Source: Paraburkholderia sp. PREW-6R (lineage in GTDB: Bacteria; Pseudomonadota; Gammaproteobacteria; Burkholderiales; Burkholderiaceae). Taken from it: a stretch of DNA of 64,000 bases. Below, piece after piece: positions 16,927 through 26,548 of the stretch (the stretch's first letter is position 1; each line of letters starts with the position of its first letter). The notes beneath the pieces are model-generated. The model searched no databases. It saw only the letters and a program-made list of their open reading frames with translations, and was not told where the DNA came from. Location of the stretch: assembly GCF_039621805.1 (NCBI RefSeq), contig NZ_CP155073.1, positions 744,001-808,000 of the forward strand, given 5' to 3'. A program made the translations under genes and the position numbers.

Positions 16927-17669
16927 GCGACGTGCAGATGCTTACGCCGGAACTCGCTGCAAAGGTCGAGCGCCTCGATGCGCTGCTCGACTCGATCGCG
17001 GCGCGTCACGCGAACGTGAAGCTTGCCAGCAGCCTCGCTGCGGAAGACATGCTGCTTACGCACGCCATCCTGTCGCGCGGCGTGAAAATCGGCATTTTCT
17101 CGCTGAATACCGGACGGTTGCACGCGGAAACGCTGGGCATGATCGACCGCGTGAAAGAGCGTTACGGCTATGACATCGAGCAGTTTCATCCGCAGCCCGA
17201 GGCGGTCGACGAATATGTGAAGTCGCACGGCCTGAATGCTTTTTACGAAAGCGTCGATCTGCGCAAACGTTGCTGCGAAATCCGCAAGGTCGAGCCGTTG
17301 AATCGCGCGTTGTCGAACGTGAGCGCATGGGTGACGGGCCAGCGTCGCGAGCAGTCGGTGACGCGCGCCGAACTGCACGCCGAGGAGCACGATGCCGCAC
17401 GCAACATCGCCAAGTTCAATCCGCTGACGGACTGGACCGAAGCCGAAGTGTGGGCGTATCTGAAAGCGTTCGACGTACCGGTGAATCCGCTGCATGCGCG
17501 CGGTTATCCGAGCATTGGCTGCGAGCCGTGCACGCGCGCGATCCGTCCCGGTGAAGACAGCCGGGCAGGGCGCTGGTGGTGGGAGTCGCGCGACACCAAG
17601 GAATGCGGCTTGCACGTCACGACGATCACGCCGATTCCCGCAAGCAGCAGCCTGAACGCATCGGCCTGA
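16923..17669 (+). CDS. cysH: adenylylsulfate (APS) reductase, CysH family
   Basis: 248-residue reductase releasing sulfite from adenylylsulfate with thioredoxin. It has the [4Fe-4S] cysteine set that separates APS reductases from the cluster-free PAPS enzyme: Cys117-Cys118 and Cys200-x-x-Cys203. The C-terminal catalytic cysteine is Cys228 in K-E-C-G-L-H. The start ATG overlaps the DUF934 stop (ATGA); the same frame is open much further upstream but that part is out-of-frame DUF934 sequence. Consistent with direct APS reduction, the operon carries cysDN but no cysC kinase in view. Confidence 0.94.
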   Translation: MSDVQMLTPELAAKVERLDALLDSIAARHANVKLASSLAAEDMLLTHAILSRGVKIGIFSLNTGRLHAETLGMIDRVKERYGYDIEQFHPQPEAVDEYVKSHGLNAFYESVDLRKRCCEIRKVEPLNRALSNVSAWVTGQRREQSVTRAELHAEEHDAARNIAKFNPLTDWTEAEVWAYLKAFDVPVNPLHARGYPSIGCEPCTRAIRPGEDSRAGRWWWESRDTKECGLHVTTITPIPASSSLNASA

Positions 17670-17784
17670 CGCGATTCAGGTGGTGCAGGCACCTGGCTTA
17701 TCGGCTGAACGCCGCACTTATTGATCTGAATACTTCCGTGACGCGGGCAACCGCCTGCGACGCGAACCAACGAAGGACCCAAAC

Positions 17785-18747
17785 ATGAGCACCACGCTCG
17801 ATTCCACTGTGAACGCTCCGCTTAGCAACTCGGCCAACCGGATGGATCACCTCGATTGGCTCGAAGCCGAGTCGATTCATATCCTGCGCGAACTGGTCGC
17901 CGAATGCAGCAAGCCCGCGCTGCTGTTCTCGGGCGGCAAGGATTCCGTCGTGGTGCTGGCGCTTGCGCTGAAGGCGTTCGGCATTGGCGCGAATCGCAAG
18001 ACCGTGCTGCCGTTCCCGCTCGTGCATATCGACACCGGCCACAACTATGACGAGGTGATCGACTTTCGCGATCGTCGTGCGAAAGAGATTGGCGCCGAAC
18101 TGGTGGTGGGTCACGTCGAAGATTCGATCCGGCGCGGCACCGTGCGTCTGCGCCGCGAAACGGATTCACGCAATGCGGCGCAGGCAGTCACCCTGCTCGA
18201 GACGATCGAACAGCATGGCTATACCGCGCTGATCGGCGGCGCGCGCCGCGACGAAGAAAAGGCCCGTGCGAAAGAGCGGATTTTTTCGTTCCGCGACGAA
18301 TTCGGCCAATGGGACCCGAAGGCGCAGCGCCCGGAACTGTGGAGCCTGTATAACGCCCGCCTGCATAACGGCGAGCATCTGCGCGTGTTCCCGATTTCGA
18401 ACTGGACCGAACTCGACGTGTGGCAATACATCGCTCGCGAGAAGCTCGAACTGCCGTCGATCTACTACGCGCATCAGCGCGAGATCGTGCGCCGCAACGG
18501 TCTGCTCGTGCCCGTCACGCCGATTACGCCGATGCGCGAAGGCGAGACCAGTGAAACCGCGGTGGTGCGTTTCCGTACTGTCGGCGACATCAGCTGCACG
18601 TGCCCGGTGGAAAGCGACGCCGACAATCTCGAGAAGATCATTGCCGAGACGGCCGTGACCGAGATTACGGAGCGCGGCGCGACGCGGATGGACGATCAGG
18701 TCTCCGAAGCCGCGATGGAACAGCGGAAAAAGCAAGGCTATTTCTAA
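17785..18747 (+). CDS. cysD: sulfate adenylyltransferase small subunit CysD
   Basis: 320-residue ATP sulfurylase subunit of the PAPS-reductase-like fold; with CysN it makes APS from sulfate and ATP. The pyrophosphate-binding P-loop S-G-G-K-D-S is at residues 49-54. Further family sequence is VHIDTGHNYDEVIDFRD and ALIGGARRDEEKARAKER. The ribosome binding site AAGGAC lies seven bases before ATG. The protein ends ...EQRKKQGYF, the usual CysD C-terminus. It is 115 bases after cysH and 63 bases before cysN. Confidence 0.96.
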   Translation: MSTTLDSTVNAPLSNSANRMDHLDWLEAESIHILRELVAECSKPALLFSGGKDSVVVLALALKAFGIGANRKTVLPFPLVHIDTGHNYDEVIDFRDRRAKEIGAELVVGHVEDSIRRGTVRLRRETDSRNAAQAVTLLETIEQHGYTALIGGARRDEEKARAKERIFSFRDEFGQWDPKAQRPELWSLYNARLHNGEHLRVFPISNWTELDVWQYIAREKLELPSIYYAHQREIVRRNGLLVPVTPITPMREGETSETAVVRFRTVGDISCTCPVESDADNLEKIIAETAVTEITERGATRMDDQVSEAAMEQRKKQGYF

Positions 18748-18810
18748 GCACGTGACGTGACGGGAGCAAGTGCCAACGCGCTTGCTCCGGCCGACAAGGA
18801 CAATGTAATC

Positions 18811-20124
18811 ATGAGTATTCATCAACCGGAAGACCTCGGCGTACTGCGTTTCATCACCGCGGGTAGCGTGGACGACGGCAAGAGCACGCTGATCGGCCGT
18901 CTGCTGTACGACAGCAAGGCCGTGCTGAGCGACCAGCTTTCCGCGTTATCGCGTGCGAAGAACAAGCGCACCGTGGGCGACGAAATCGATCTGTCGCTGC
19001 TGACCGACGGCCTCGAAGCCGAGCGCGAGCAGGGCATCACGATCGACGTCGCCTATCGCTACTTCGCGACCGCCAAGCGCAAGTTCATCATCGCCGACAC
19101 GCCGGGCCACGAGCAGTACACGCGCAACATGGTGACGGGTGCGTCGACGGCGCACGCCGCGATCATTCTGGTCGATGCCACGCGCGTGACGTTCGTCGAC
19201 GGCGTCGCGCAGTTGTTGCCGCAAACCAAGCGTCATAGCGCGATCGTGAAGCTGCTCGGTTTGCAGCACGTGATCGTCGCGATCAACAAGATGGATCTGG
19301 TCGAGTACAGCGAAGCGCGCTTCAACGAGATTCGCGACGCGTATGTGGAACTCGCGCGTCAGCTCGGACTGAGCGACGTGCGTTTCGTGCCGGTGTCGGC
19401 GCTGAAGGGCGACAACATCGTGACGGCGAGCGAGAGCATGCCGTGGTACGCCGGCGAGCCGCTGCTCGACGTGCTGGAAGCTTTGCCTGTCGATGTGCCG
19501 ACCGGTCAGGCGCTGCGTTTCCCGGTGCAATGGGTCGCGCGCCAGGACGGCAACCAGGCCGACGACTTCCGCGGCTACATGGGCCGTGTCGAAGCGGGCG
19601 AGGTGAAAGTCGGCGACACGATCGTCGTGCTGCCCGCCCATCGCGAAGCGACGGTTGCCGAGATCATTGCGCCGGTGGTCGGCGGCACGGCCGCGGTGAA
19701 TCGCGCGTTTGCCGGTCAGACCGTGACGATCCGTCTCGCGGAAGATGTGGACGTGTCGCGCGGCGATATGTTCGTACTGAGCGAAGCTGCGCCGGAGCCG
19801 GCGAAAAAGCTGGAAGCCGACCTGTGCTGGTTCGACGACACGCCGCTGTCGACGCAACGCAAGTATCTGTTGAAGCAGACCACCAGTACCGTATTTGCGC
19901 GGATTGGCGCGATCAAGGAAGTGCTCGACGTCCATACGTTGTCGCAGGCCACCGATCGCAAGGAACTGGCGATGAACGACATTGGCCGCGTGGCGCTGAC
20001 GCTGCAAAAGCCGCTGGTGTGCGACGTGTACGACTCGCATCAGGGCACGGGCGCGTTCGTGCTGATCGACGAGGCGACGCATCACACCGTCGCGGCCGGG
20101 ATGATCCGGGCGTTTTCGGCGTAA
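18811..20124 (+). CDS. cysN: sulfate adenylyltransferase large subunit CysN (GTPase)
   Basis: 437-residue EF-Tu-like GTPase that drives APS synthesis with CysD. GTP-binding motifs: G1 G-S-V-D-D-G-K-S at 18-25, G3 as D-T-P-G-H-E-Q-Y, and G4 as N-K-M-D-L-V. No APS kinase (CysC) domain is fused; the length matches stand-alone CysN. Start placed at ATG 18811 with an AAGGA site upstream; the frame opens 18 residues earlier at an ATG just past cysD, but the family N-terminus and spacing favour the inner start. Confidence 0.95.
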   Translation: MSIHQPEDLGVLRFITAGSVDDGKSTLIGRLLYDSKAVLSDQLSALSRAKNKRTVGDEIDLSLLTDGLEAEREQGITIDVAYRYFATAKRKFIIADTPGHEQYTRNMVTGASTAHAAIILVDATRVTFVDGVAQLLPQTKRHSAIVKLLGLQHVIVAINKMDLVEYSEARFNEIRDAYVELARQLGLSDVRFVPVSALKGDNIVTASESMPWYAGEPLLDVLEALPVDVPTGQALRFPVQWVARQDGNQADDFRGYMGRVEAGEVKVGDTIVVLPAHREATVAEIIAPVVGGTAAVNRAFAGQTVTIRLAEDVDVSRGDMFVLSEAAPEPAKKLEADLCWFDDTPLSTQRKYLLKQTTSTVFARIGAIKEVLDVHTLSQATDRKELAMNDIGRVALTLQKPLVCDVYDSHQGTGAFVLIDEATHHTVAAGMIRAFSA

Positions 20125-20188
20125 GTGAGCGAAGCGGGCGGCGCATCGTCTGCGCCACGCTGGCGCCCCAATCAACAGGTTAAGGCAA

Positions 20189-20944
20189 ATGGGTAAGGTG
20201 TATCTGATCGGCGCAGGACCAGGCGCCGCGGACCTGATTACGGTGCGCGGCGCGCGTTTGCTCGCCGCCGCCGACGTGGTGTTGCACGACGCGCTGGTCG
20301 AACCGGCCATGCTCGACTACGCGCCATCGCATGCGCGGCGTATTGCTGTTGGCAAGCGCTGCGGGCGGTTATCGACGGCGCAGCAGTTCATCAACAAGCA
20401 GATCGTGGATGCTGCGTTGGAGCACGAAGTAGTCGTGCGCCTCAAGGGCGGCGACCCGATGCTGTTTGGTCGCGCCGATGAGGAGATGCGGGCCCTGGAA
20501 GCGGCCGGCATTGCCTATGAGGTCGTACCCGGCATTACGGCTGCGTTGGCGAGCGCCGCGTCGTTGAAACGCTCTTTGACTTTGCGGGGTGTATCGCGGA
20601 GTGTGGCGTTGGCGACGTTCAGCCGCGCGCCTGGGTCGGAAGAAATTCGCGAGCAGGTGAATGCGGATTCGCTCGTGTTTTATATGGGCCGGGATAGCGG
20701 GGTGCAGATTGCGCAGCAACTGATCGATGCTGGGCGGTCGGTCGCAACCCCCGTGATGATTGTCGAGGCGTGCAGTACGGAGCGCGAGCGGGTGTTGAGT
20801 TTGACGCTCGAGGCGTTGGCGCGCGGTGACGCGCATCAATGGGTTGATGCTTCGCAGCCTTCGGTGCTGATGATCGGGGAGGCGTTTGCTGCTCGGGCGC
20901 AGCAGGGCGTTGGGGTGGATTTTGAGGGGTTGGTCGCGGCTTGA
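20189..20944 (+). CDS. cobA: uroporphyrinogen-III C-methyltransferase CobA/SUMT
   Basis: 251-residue SAM-dependent methylase converting uroporphyrinogen III to precorrin-2, the branch point to siroheme and B12. Family motifs: VYLIGAGPGAADLITVRGAR at the start, VVRLKGGDPMLFGRADEE (about 82-99) and VVPGITAALASAA. It lacks the dehydrogenase/chelatase half of CysG, so oxidation and iron insertion need other enzymes; a CbiX-type chelatase lies about 700 bases downstream on the other strand. Being last in the cys operon it most likely serves siroheme for CysI. Confidence 0.94.
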   Translation: MGKVYLIGAGPGAADLITVRGARLLAAADVVLHDALVEPAMLDYAPSHARRIAVGKRCGRLSTAQQFINKQIVDAALEHEVVVRLKGGDPMLFGRADEEMRALEAAGIAYEVVPGITAALASAASLKRSLTLRGVSRSVALATFSRAPGSEEIREQVNADSLVFYMGRDSGVQIAQQLIDAGRSVATPVMIVEACSTERERVLSLTLEALARGDAHQWVDASQPSVLMIGEAFAARAQQGVGVDFEGLVAA

Positions 20945-20988
20945 GGGTTTCGCCTGCGGCGTGGGGGTGTTTTTTGTTTTTCGTCTTT

Positions 20989-21052
20989 TCTTGATTTGCC
21001 TTTGGCCTTTTCTTGATTTGTCTTTGGCCTCTCCTTGATTTGTTTTTGGTCT
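20989..21052 (+). repeat. three imperfect 21-bp direct repeats at element edge
   Basis: Three consecutive copies of a unit like TCTTGATTTGTCTTTGGCCT lie at 20989-21010, 21011-21031 and 21032-21052. One inverted, diverged copy of the same unit occurs at the other end of the element (about 21598-21619). They therefore seem to belong to the edges of the inverted-repeat element rather than to cobA. Confidence 0.7.
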
Positions 21053-21606
21053 ATTAGCGTTGCCCCTGTGCGGGGCGGCACCTACTTCTCTTTGCCGCCG
21101 CAAAGAGAAGTAGGCAAGAGAAAGCGGCTCAAACCGCTAATTCTTAAGCGGGTCCCCCAGTTCGCAGAAGGCAGTGGCCCATCTGGAATCCGTGCCCCCG
21201 CACACTCCGCTCCCGTGACAAGGCAGTCATTCTTCCGGCAGCGCTACGCGCGCCCCCGGGTACATCCCCAACCATCGGTTGTCCGCGCGCTCCGCGCAAA
21301 TCTGGACCATCGGTTTTTCCGGCGCCTCGCCGGGGCGAAGCCGATGGCCCCGCCGCCGTGTCACCGCCCCACTGGTTTCCCTGGCAGACCCGTCCGCGAC
21401 GCACGAAGTGCGGAGTGGGAACGGATGATGGCTGTGTCACGGGCGTGGAGTGTGCGAGGGATCATTCGTAGATCGAACCAATATGCCCTCCAGGCCAGGG
21501 CACCCGCTTCGTGGCTGGCGGTGTGAGCCGCTTTCTTTGCTTACTTTCTTTGCGGCTGCAAAGAAAGTGAGTGCCGCCCCGCACAGGGGCAACGCTAATA
21601 GACCAC
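21046..21606. repeat. long imperfect inverted-repeat intergenic element
   Basis: About 560 bases with no supportable gene. The ends are inverted copies of each other: the left arm (21046-21139) and right arm (about 21519-21606) share ATTAGCGTTGCCCCTGTGCG and most of what follows. Each arm also folds on itself: 21083-21095 pairs perfectly with 21100-21112 over 13 bases with a 4-base loop, and 21543-21553 pairs with 21558-21568 over 11 bases. Inside, 21195-21232 and 21422-21458 are a further inverted pair sharing the pattern CACTCC..CCCGTGACA. I recall very similar sequence between genes in Paraburkholderia genomes, so this is probably a dispersed repeat family. No transposase is present. Confidence 0.8.
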
Positions 21607-21675
21607 AAACAAGTCAAGGAAAGGCCCAAACCCCAATCCAACAGAAAAAACCCACACCTGGTAAAACCAAAAAAA

Positions 21676-22056
21676 TCAAACCTGCCGAAGGCAATAACCA
21701 GCAACAGCATCCAGCACACCCTCATCCTCACCCACAGCGACAGCGCACCGAACCTCAACCCCAGGAAACAGCCCCCGACACTTGTCGATGACCTCAGGCA
21801 AATCCCGTCGAACGTGGCCGCCCTGCCCAAAAAACACAGGCACGACAGTAACAACATCACACCCGTCGGCGACAAGATCCCCCACAGCCGTAGGCAAATC
21901 CGGCTCCATCAATTCGAGAAAGGCCAGCGTGACAGGCCCCCCGTCATCACCCGAACCGCGCGCAAGGCGCAACTTGTCCGCGAGCCTTTCGAACGGCTCC
22001 CGCCAACGCGCATCCCTCGCGCCATGCGCAAACAACACCAACCCGTGCGTAGCCAT
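21676..22056 (-). CDS. cbiX: CbiX/SirB-type sirohydrochlorin chelatase family protein
   Basis: 126-residue single-domain chelatase of the short CbiX type, which inserts cobalt or iron (SirB) into sirohydrochlorin. The start MATHGLVLFAHGARDARWRE carries the family metal-site motif F-A-H-G-A-R-D; the second histidine is in FFGQGGHVRRDLPE near residue 85. ATG 22056 has a GGAG site that overlaps the lptG stop region, and the gap to lptG is 11 bases, so it is the third gene of the lptF-lptG run. With cobA across the repeat element it may complete siroheme synthesis. Metal choice cannot be read from sequence. Confidence 0.85.
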   Translation of the reverse strand: MATHGLVLFAHGARDARWREPFERLADKLRLARGSGDDGGPVTLAFLELMEPDLPTAVGDLVADGCDVVTVVPVFFGQGGHVRRDLPEVIDKCRGLFPGVEVRCAVAVGEDEGVLDAVAGYCLRQV

Positions 22057-22067
22057 GACAACGGCTC

Positions 22068-23216
22068 CTAATGGCGATCCACCCACTTCAATCCGACCAG
22101 CCCCAGCACCAGATAGACCAGGCCCGGCGTAGCCGCAGTCAACGGCGCAGGCCACGTATTCAGCGTGCCAATATGCGAGAACAACGTGTTGAACAGCTGG
22201 AAACTCATCCCCAGCATAATCCCGCCAAAAACCTTCACGCCCACCACCCCCGCCCGCGTATGCAGATACGCAAACGGCAACGACAGCACCAGCATCACGA
22301 ACACCGCAAACGGATAAAGCAGCTTGCGCCAGAACGCAATCTCATACCGCTGCGTGTCCTGATGGTTCTCGGTCAAATGCTGGATGTAGCGAAACAGATT
22401 GAACATGGACATACGGTCCGGTGACACCAGCAGCACCGACAGAATCTGCGGCGTCAGTTCCGATCGCAGCGAGTACTCGGGCAAGCTCACTTGCTTCGCG
22501 CGATACACCGGGTTCAACGCGTCAGCCGGCGTGCCCGGAGGCGGAGGCACGTCGATCAACTGCGTGTCGGTGACGTCGGTCAACTGCCAGTGGCCCGGCG
22601 GCTGGTACTTGCCGCTCTTCGCCTGACGCACGTTCGAAAGGCGGAACCTGGAGTCGAATTCGTAAATGCGCACATTGCTGATCGTCGCATCCGGCTTCAA
22701 TTCGCCGACGTTCACAAAGCGCGTGACCTGTTCGCCGTCGGCCCGCGCGGTCAGCGTATCTTTCACCCACACGCCCGACTGGAAATTACTCGACACCGAC
22801 GACCCGAGCGCCTCCAGCCGCACGCGCTCCGACAGCTGGTCCGTATACGGGCCGACCACTTCGCCGATCAGATACGTGAGAAACACGAGCGGAATGCCGA
22901 TCTTTAGCAGCGAACGCAGCGCCTGATTAGTGGCAAGCCCGGACACACGGAAGATCGTGTATTCGGAATTCGCCGCCATCTGCGCGAACACGTAAATCGC
23001 GCTGATCAACGCGGCAACCGGAATGATTTCGTAGAAACGCGACGGCGTTTGCAACGCTACCCGCAGCACCGCGTACTGGAATTTGTAGTTGCCGTGGCCA
23101 ACCGAATTCAGTTCGTTAATCAGGTCGAAGAAAAAGAACAGACCCGAAAACGCAAACAGGATAAAGACGAACGTGAGATAGATCTGACGCGCGAAGTATC
23201 TTTCATAGATGCGCAT
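22068..23216 (-). CDS. lptG: LPS export ABC transporter permease LptG
   Basis: 382-residue inner-membrane permease of the LptB2FG complex that extracts lipopolysaccharide from the inner membrane for transport to the cell surface. YjgP/YjgQ family opening MRIYERYFARQIYLTFVFIL, three N-terminal membrane spans, a periplasmic beta-jellyroll domain (about 130-270) and three C-terminal spans ending VYLVLGLVGLKWVDRH. It starts three bases after the lptF stop. LptB is not encoded here. Confidence 0.95.
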   Translation of the reverse strand: MRIYERYFARQIYLTFVFILFAFSGLFFFFDLINELNSVGHGNYKFQYAVLRVALQTPSRFYEIIPVAALISAIYVFAQMAANSEYTIFRVSGLATNQALRSLLKIGIPLVFLTYLIGEVVGPYTDQLSERVRLEALGSSVSSNFQSGVWVKDTLTARADGEQVTRFVNVGELKPDATISNVRIYEFDSRFRLSNVRQAKSGKYQPPGHWQLTDVTDTQLIDVPPPPGTPADALNPVYRAKQVSLPEYSLRSELTPQILSVLLVSPDRMSMFNLFRYIQHLTENHQDTQRYEIAFWRKLLYPFAVFVMLVLSLPFAYLHTRAGVVGVKVFGGIMLGMSFQLFNTLFSHIGTLNTWPAPLTAATPGLVYLVLGLVGLKWVDRH

Positions 23217-23219
23217 CGG

Positions 23220-24317
23220 TCAGGCTCCCTGCGAACGGCTGAACATGGCCCGCGTGAATAGCGGCCGGTTGCGCACCCGCATCCAGAATATGAACGCGAC
23301 GATCGCCGCCACGATCACGTGCAGGACCACCAGTCCCACGCCGAACGACATCTTCCCCTGCTCGATCCACGACTGCACCACGTTCAACAGATTCGAATAC
23401 GTCAGATAGATAAGGACGGCCATCACCAGATTGATGGTGCGACTGCGCCGCGGATTCTGGTGCGCAAGCGGAATGGCGAGCAGCATCAGATTGATCGCGA
23501 TCAGTGGCAGCCCCGCGCGCCATGCGAACTCGGCGAGATTGTCGCGGGTGGGATTGCGCAGTAGCGTGAGCGTGGGCGTGCCGGTCGTGGTCGGCGTATT
23601 GACCACAGGCTGGCTCTGGATCTTCACGCCATAGCGCTCGAATTCCATGATCCGGAAGTCGGGATGCCCGGGCTCGCCGTCATAGCGCCGGCCGTTTTCC
23701 AGCACCACGAAGCGGTCGCCATTCTTGTGCGTTTCGGTGTGGCCGTTCTTCGACACGACCACGTTGACCTTGCCGTTCTCGGTGCTCGTGACGAACACGT
23801 TTTCCACGTGCCCCTGGTCCGGCGACATCTTCTCTATGAAGAACACGCGGTGGCTCGTTGCCGATTCGCGGAACTGGCCCGGCGCGAGCAGCGAGACTTC
23901 GTCGCGCTGCTGGAAGCGCGCGCGGATCAGCTTGCTTTGCTGATTCGACCACGGCCAGCCGACGAACACGAAGAACATGATGAGGATGATGATCGGCGTA
24001 GCAAAGATGCCGATGGGCTTGATGAATTGCGTCAGACTGACGCCCGAGGACAGCCACACGACCATCTCGGAGTCTTTGTACCAGCGGGTCAATACGAACA
24101 GGATCGACACGAACAGGGTCGCGACGAGCATGATGGCCAGATAACCGATGACGGTCAGCCCGATCAGGACCAGCACGTCGCGCGGGTCGATCTCGCCCGA
24201 AGCCGCGAAGCCGACGATGCGGATCATCATCGTGGTCAGCACGAGCGTGAGGAGAACCATGAACACGGCACCAGCCGTGTACGCGAGTTCGCGCTGGAGG
24301 GAGCGTTCGAAGATCAT
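23220..24317 (-). CDS. lptF: LPS export ABC transporter permease LptF
   Basis: 365-residue partner permease of LptG. Opening [20 protein letters not shown] is the family form. Six predicted membrane spans flank a periplasmic domain at about 125-260 containing [19 protein letters not shown]. It is the first gene of lptF-lptG-cbiX and is divergent from pepA, an arrangement that is also seen in enteric bacteria. The gap to pepA is 137 bases. Confidence 0.95.
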   Translation of the reverse strand: MIFERSLQRELAYTAGAVFMVLLTLVLTTMMIRIVGFAASGEIDPRDVLVLIGLTVIGYLAIMLVATLFVSILFVLTRWYKDSEMVVWLSSGVSLTQFIKPIGIFATPIIILIMFFVFVGWPWSNQQSKLIRARFQQRDEVSLLAPGQFRESATSHRVFFIEKMSPDQGHVENVFVTSTENGKVNVVVSKNGHTETHKNGDRFVVLENGRRYDGEPGHPDFRIMEFERYGVKIQSQPVVNTPTTTGTPTLTLLRNPTRDNLAEFAWRAGLPLIAINLMLLAIPLAHQNPRRSRTINLVMAVLIYLTYSNLLNVVQSWIEQGKMSFGVGLVVLHVIVAAIVAFIFWMRVRNRPLFTRAMFSRSQGA

Positions 24318-24454
24318 TATTGATGATGAGAGGGGGCGCTCCCAGCGATGTGCGGGTTGCTTCCCGTCACGTCTCCGGTGCAGCCGCCGCGGGAAAAATA
24401 GCGGATAATTGCGGCTTTCATCCTAAGCCCAGATTTTATCCGAGGACAAGCGCG

Positions 24455-25981
24455 ATGGACTTTAGCATAAAAGCCTGTGATTGGACCAAAGGCTCGTCAA
24501 ACGGTTTCCTGACTGGGAAATCCGATTGCATCGTAATCGGTGTGTTCGAGTCACAAACGCTTTCGGGCGCGGCTCTCGAGATCGACGAGGCCACGCGTGG
24601 CCTGTTGACGCGCATCATCAAGGCCGGCGACATGGACGGCAAAGCCGGCACCACGCTGTTCCTGCATGAGGTGTCGGGCATTGGCGCCTCGCGGGTGCTG
24701 CTGGTCGGCCTCGGCAAACAGGACGCTTTCAACCAGAAAGCCTATGGCGAAGCGGTGCGCGCCGCCTGGCGCGCGTTGCTCGCCACCAAGGTGGTCCAGG
24801 TCACGTTCACGCTCGCGCAGTTGCCGGTCCTCGAACGCACGGCTGATTGGGGCGTGCGTGCCGCCATCCTCGCGCTGCGCGAGCTGACCTACCGCTTCAC
24901 GCAGATGAAGAGCAAGCCGGACACCACCGCGCGCGCGTTGAAGCGCGTCGTCTTCAGCGTGAACACCGGCGACGAGAAGGCCGCGAAAGTCGCGGCAAAG
25001 CAGGGCGCGGCGCTCGCCAACGGCATGGACCTCACGCGTGATCTCGGCAACCTGCCGAGCAACGTCTGTACGCCCACGTACCTCGCCAACACCGCGAAAA
25101 AGCTCGCCAAAGACTGGAAACTGAAAGTCGAAGTGCTCGGTGAGAAGCAGTGCGAAGCGCTGAAAATGGGTTCGTTCCTGTCGGTCACGGCGGGCTCGGT
25201 CGAGCCGGCGCAATTCATCGTGCTGCAGTATCAGGGCGGCGCCGCGAAAGCCGCTCCCGTGGTGCTGGTGGGCAAGGGCGTGACGTTCGACACGGGCGGC
25301 ATCTCGCTCAAGCCGGGCGAAGGCATGGACGAGATGAAGTACGACATGTGCGGTGCCGGTTCGGTGCTGGGCACGTTGCGCGCCGTCGCGGAAATGGGTC
25401 TGAAGATCAACGTGGTGGGCATCATTCCGGCTGTCGAGAACATGCCGTCGGCCACCGCCACCAAACCCGGCGACATCGTCACCAGCATGAAGGGCCTGAC
25501 GATCGAAGTGCTCAATACCGACGCCGAAGGCCGCCTGATCCTGTGCGATGCGCTCACCTATGCGGAACGCTTCAAGCCGGCAGCGGTCGTCGACATCGCC
25601 ACGCTCACGGGCGCCTGCATCATCGCGCTGGGTCATCACAACAGCGGCTTGTTCTCGAAAGACGACGCGCTCGCGGGCGAGTTGCTCGACGCATCGCGTG
25701 AAGCGTCCGACCCGGCCTGGCGCATGCCGCTCGACGACGAGTATCAGGACCAGCTCAAGTCGAACTTCGCGGACCTGGCCAACATCGGCGGCCGTCCGGC
25801 AGGCAGTGTGACGGCGGCGTGCTTCCTGTCGCGTTTCACCGACGCGTATCCGTGGGCTCACCTCGATATCGCCGGCACCGCATGGAAGAGCGGCGCGGCG
25901 AAGGGCGCGACGGGCCGTCCGGTGCCGTTGCTCGCGCAGTTCCTGATCGACCGGGCTGCGGACGGTCGCGGCGCACAATGA
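24455..25981 (+). CDS. pepA: leucyl aminopeptidase PepA (M17)
   Basis: 508-residue cytosolic dizinc aminopeptidase. The M17 active-site block is intact: [16 protein letters not shown] around residue 270 with the zinc-binding Lys and Asp, and the family signature N-T-D-A-E-G-R-L around 355. Start placed at ATG 24455 ([13 protein letters not shown]); the frame opens 45 residues earlier without family sequence. Divergent from lptF; a GATAAT-like -10 is visible near 24402 but no good -35 was found. In some bacteria PepA also binds DNA; nothing here speaks to that. Confidence 0.95.
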   Translation: MDFSIKACDWTKGSSNGFLTGKSDCIVIGVFESQTLSGAALEIDEATRGLLTRIIKAGDMDGKAGTTLFLHEVSGIGASRVLLVGLGKQDAFNQKAYGEAVRAAWRALLATKVVQVTFTLAQLPVLERTADWGVRAAILALRELTYRFTQMKSKPDTTARALKRVVFSVNTGDEKAAKVAAKQGAALANGMDLTRDLGNLPSNVCTPTYLANTAKKLAKDWKLKVEVLGEKQCEALKMGSFLSVTAGSVEPAQFIVLQYQGGAAKAAPVVLVGKGVTFDTGGISLKPGEGMDEMKYDMCGAGSVLGTLRAVAEMGLKINVVGIIPAVENMPSATATKPGDIVTSMKGLTIEVLNTDAEGRLILCDALTYAERFKPAAVVDIATLTGACIIALGHHNSGLFSKDDALAGELLDASREASDPAWRMPLDDEYQDQLKSNFADLANIGGRPAGSVTAACFLSRFTDAYPWAHLDIAGTAWKSGAAKGATGRPVPLLAQFLIDRAADGRGAQ

Positions 25982-26033
25982 CGCATTGCAGTAAAACCGC
26001 CGGCAACGGTGCCCATGCAGCGCAGAGCCGCCG

Positions 26034-26450
26034 ATGACGAGAATCGATTTTCACTCGAACGTCGGCGATTCGCTGCTGTATGCGTGCCGCCTGATACGCA
26101 AGGCGTATCAGGCCGGCCAGCCGACCATCGTGCTGGCCGAGCCCGAGCGCCTGCGGGCGCTCGACGAACAGCTGTGGACCTTCTCGCCGCTCGACTTCGT
26201 GCCGCACTGCATGGCCGGCACCGCGCTCGCCGCGCAAACGCCGATCGTCCTGGCGTCCAGTCTCGAAGACGTGCCGCATTACCAGGTGCTGCTCAATCTC
26301 GGCGCCACGGTGCCTGCGCAATTCGCGCGCTTCGAAAGATTGCTGGAAGTGGTCGGTAACGCACACGAGGAACTCATCGCAGGCCGCGAGCGCTATCGCT
26401 TCTATCGCGATCGCGGCTATGCTTTGAACAACTACAAGCAAGGCAGCTAG
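26034..26450 (+). CDS. holC: DNA polymerase III chi subunit HolC
   Basis: 138-residue clamp-loader accessory subunit that links the replicase to single-strand binding protein. Family features: MTRIDFHSNVGDSLLYACRL, then a long helix with KAYQAGQPTIVLAE, LWTFSPLDFVPHC, and the tail RERYRFYRDRGYALNNYKQ. It follows pepA by 52 bases, the classical pepA-holC pairing also found in E. coli. Confidence 0.93.
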   Translation: MTRIDFHSNVGDSLLYACRLIRKAYQAGQPTIVLAEPERLRALDEQLWTFSPLDFVPHCMAGTALAAQTPIVLASSLEDVPHYQVLLNLGATVPAQFARFERLLEVVGNAHEELIAGRERYRFYRDRGYALNNYKQGS

Positions 26451-26548
26451 CTGGCAAACTGTCCGCGTGCGTGGCGTCCCGATTCAAGGATCCGGCGTAC
26501 GCGCGGCCTTCTCAGGCGTCGACTTTCGACTCAAACACGGAGGAGCAC

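Noticed and set aside
21046..21606. Insertion sequence or coding frame in the inverted-repeat element (for example 21035-21526)
   Set aside because: No transposase motifs; the open frame is made of palindromic sequence and lacks a ribosome binding site.
24551..25978. 475-codon frame antisense to pepA
   Set aside because: Shadow frame; PepA has its zinc-binding residues in the sense frame.
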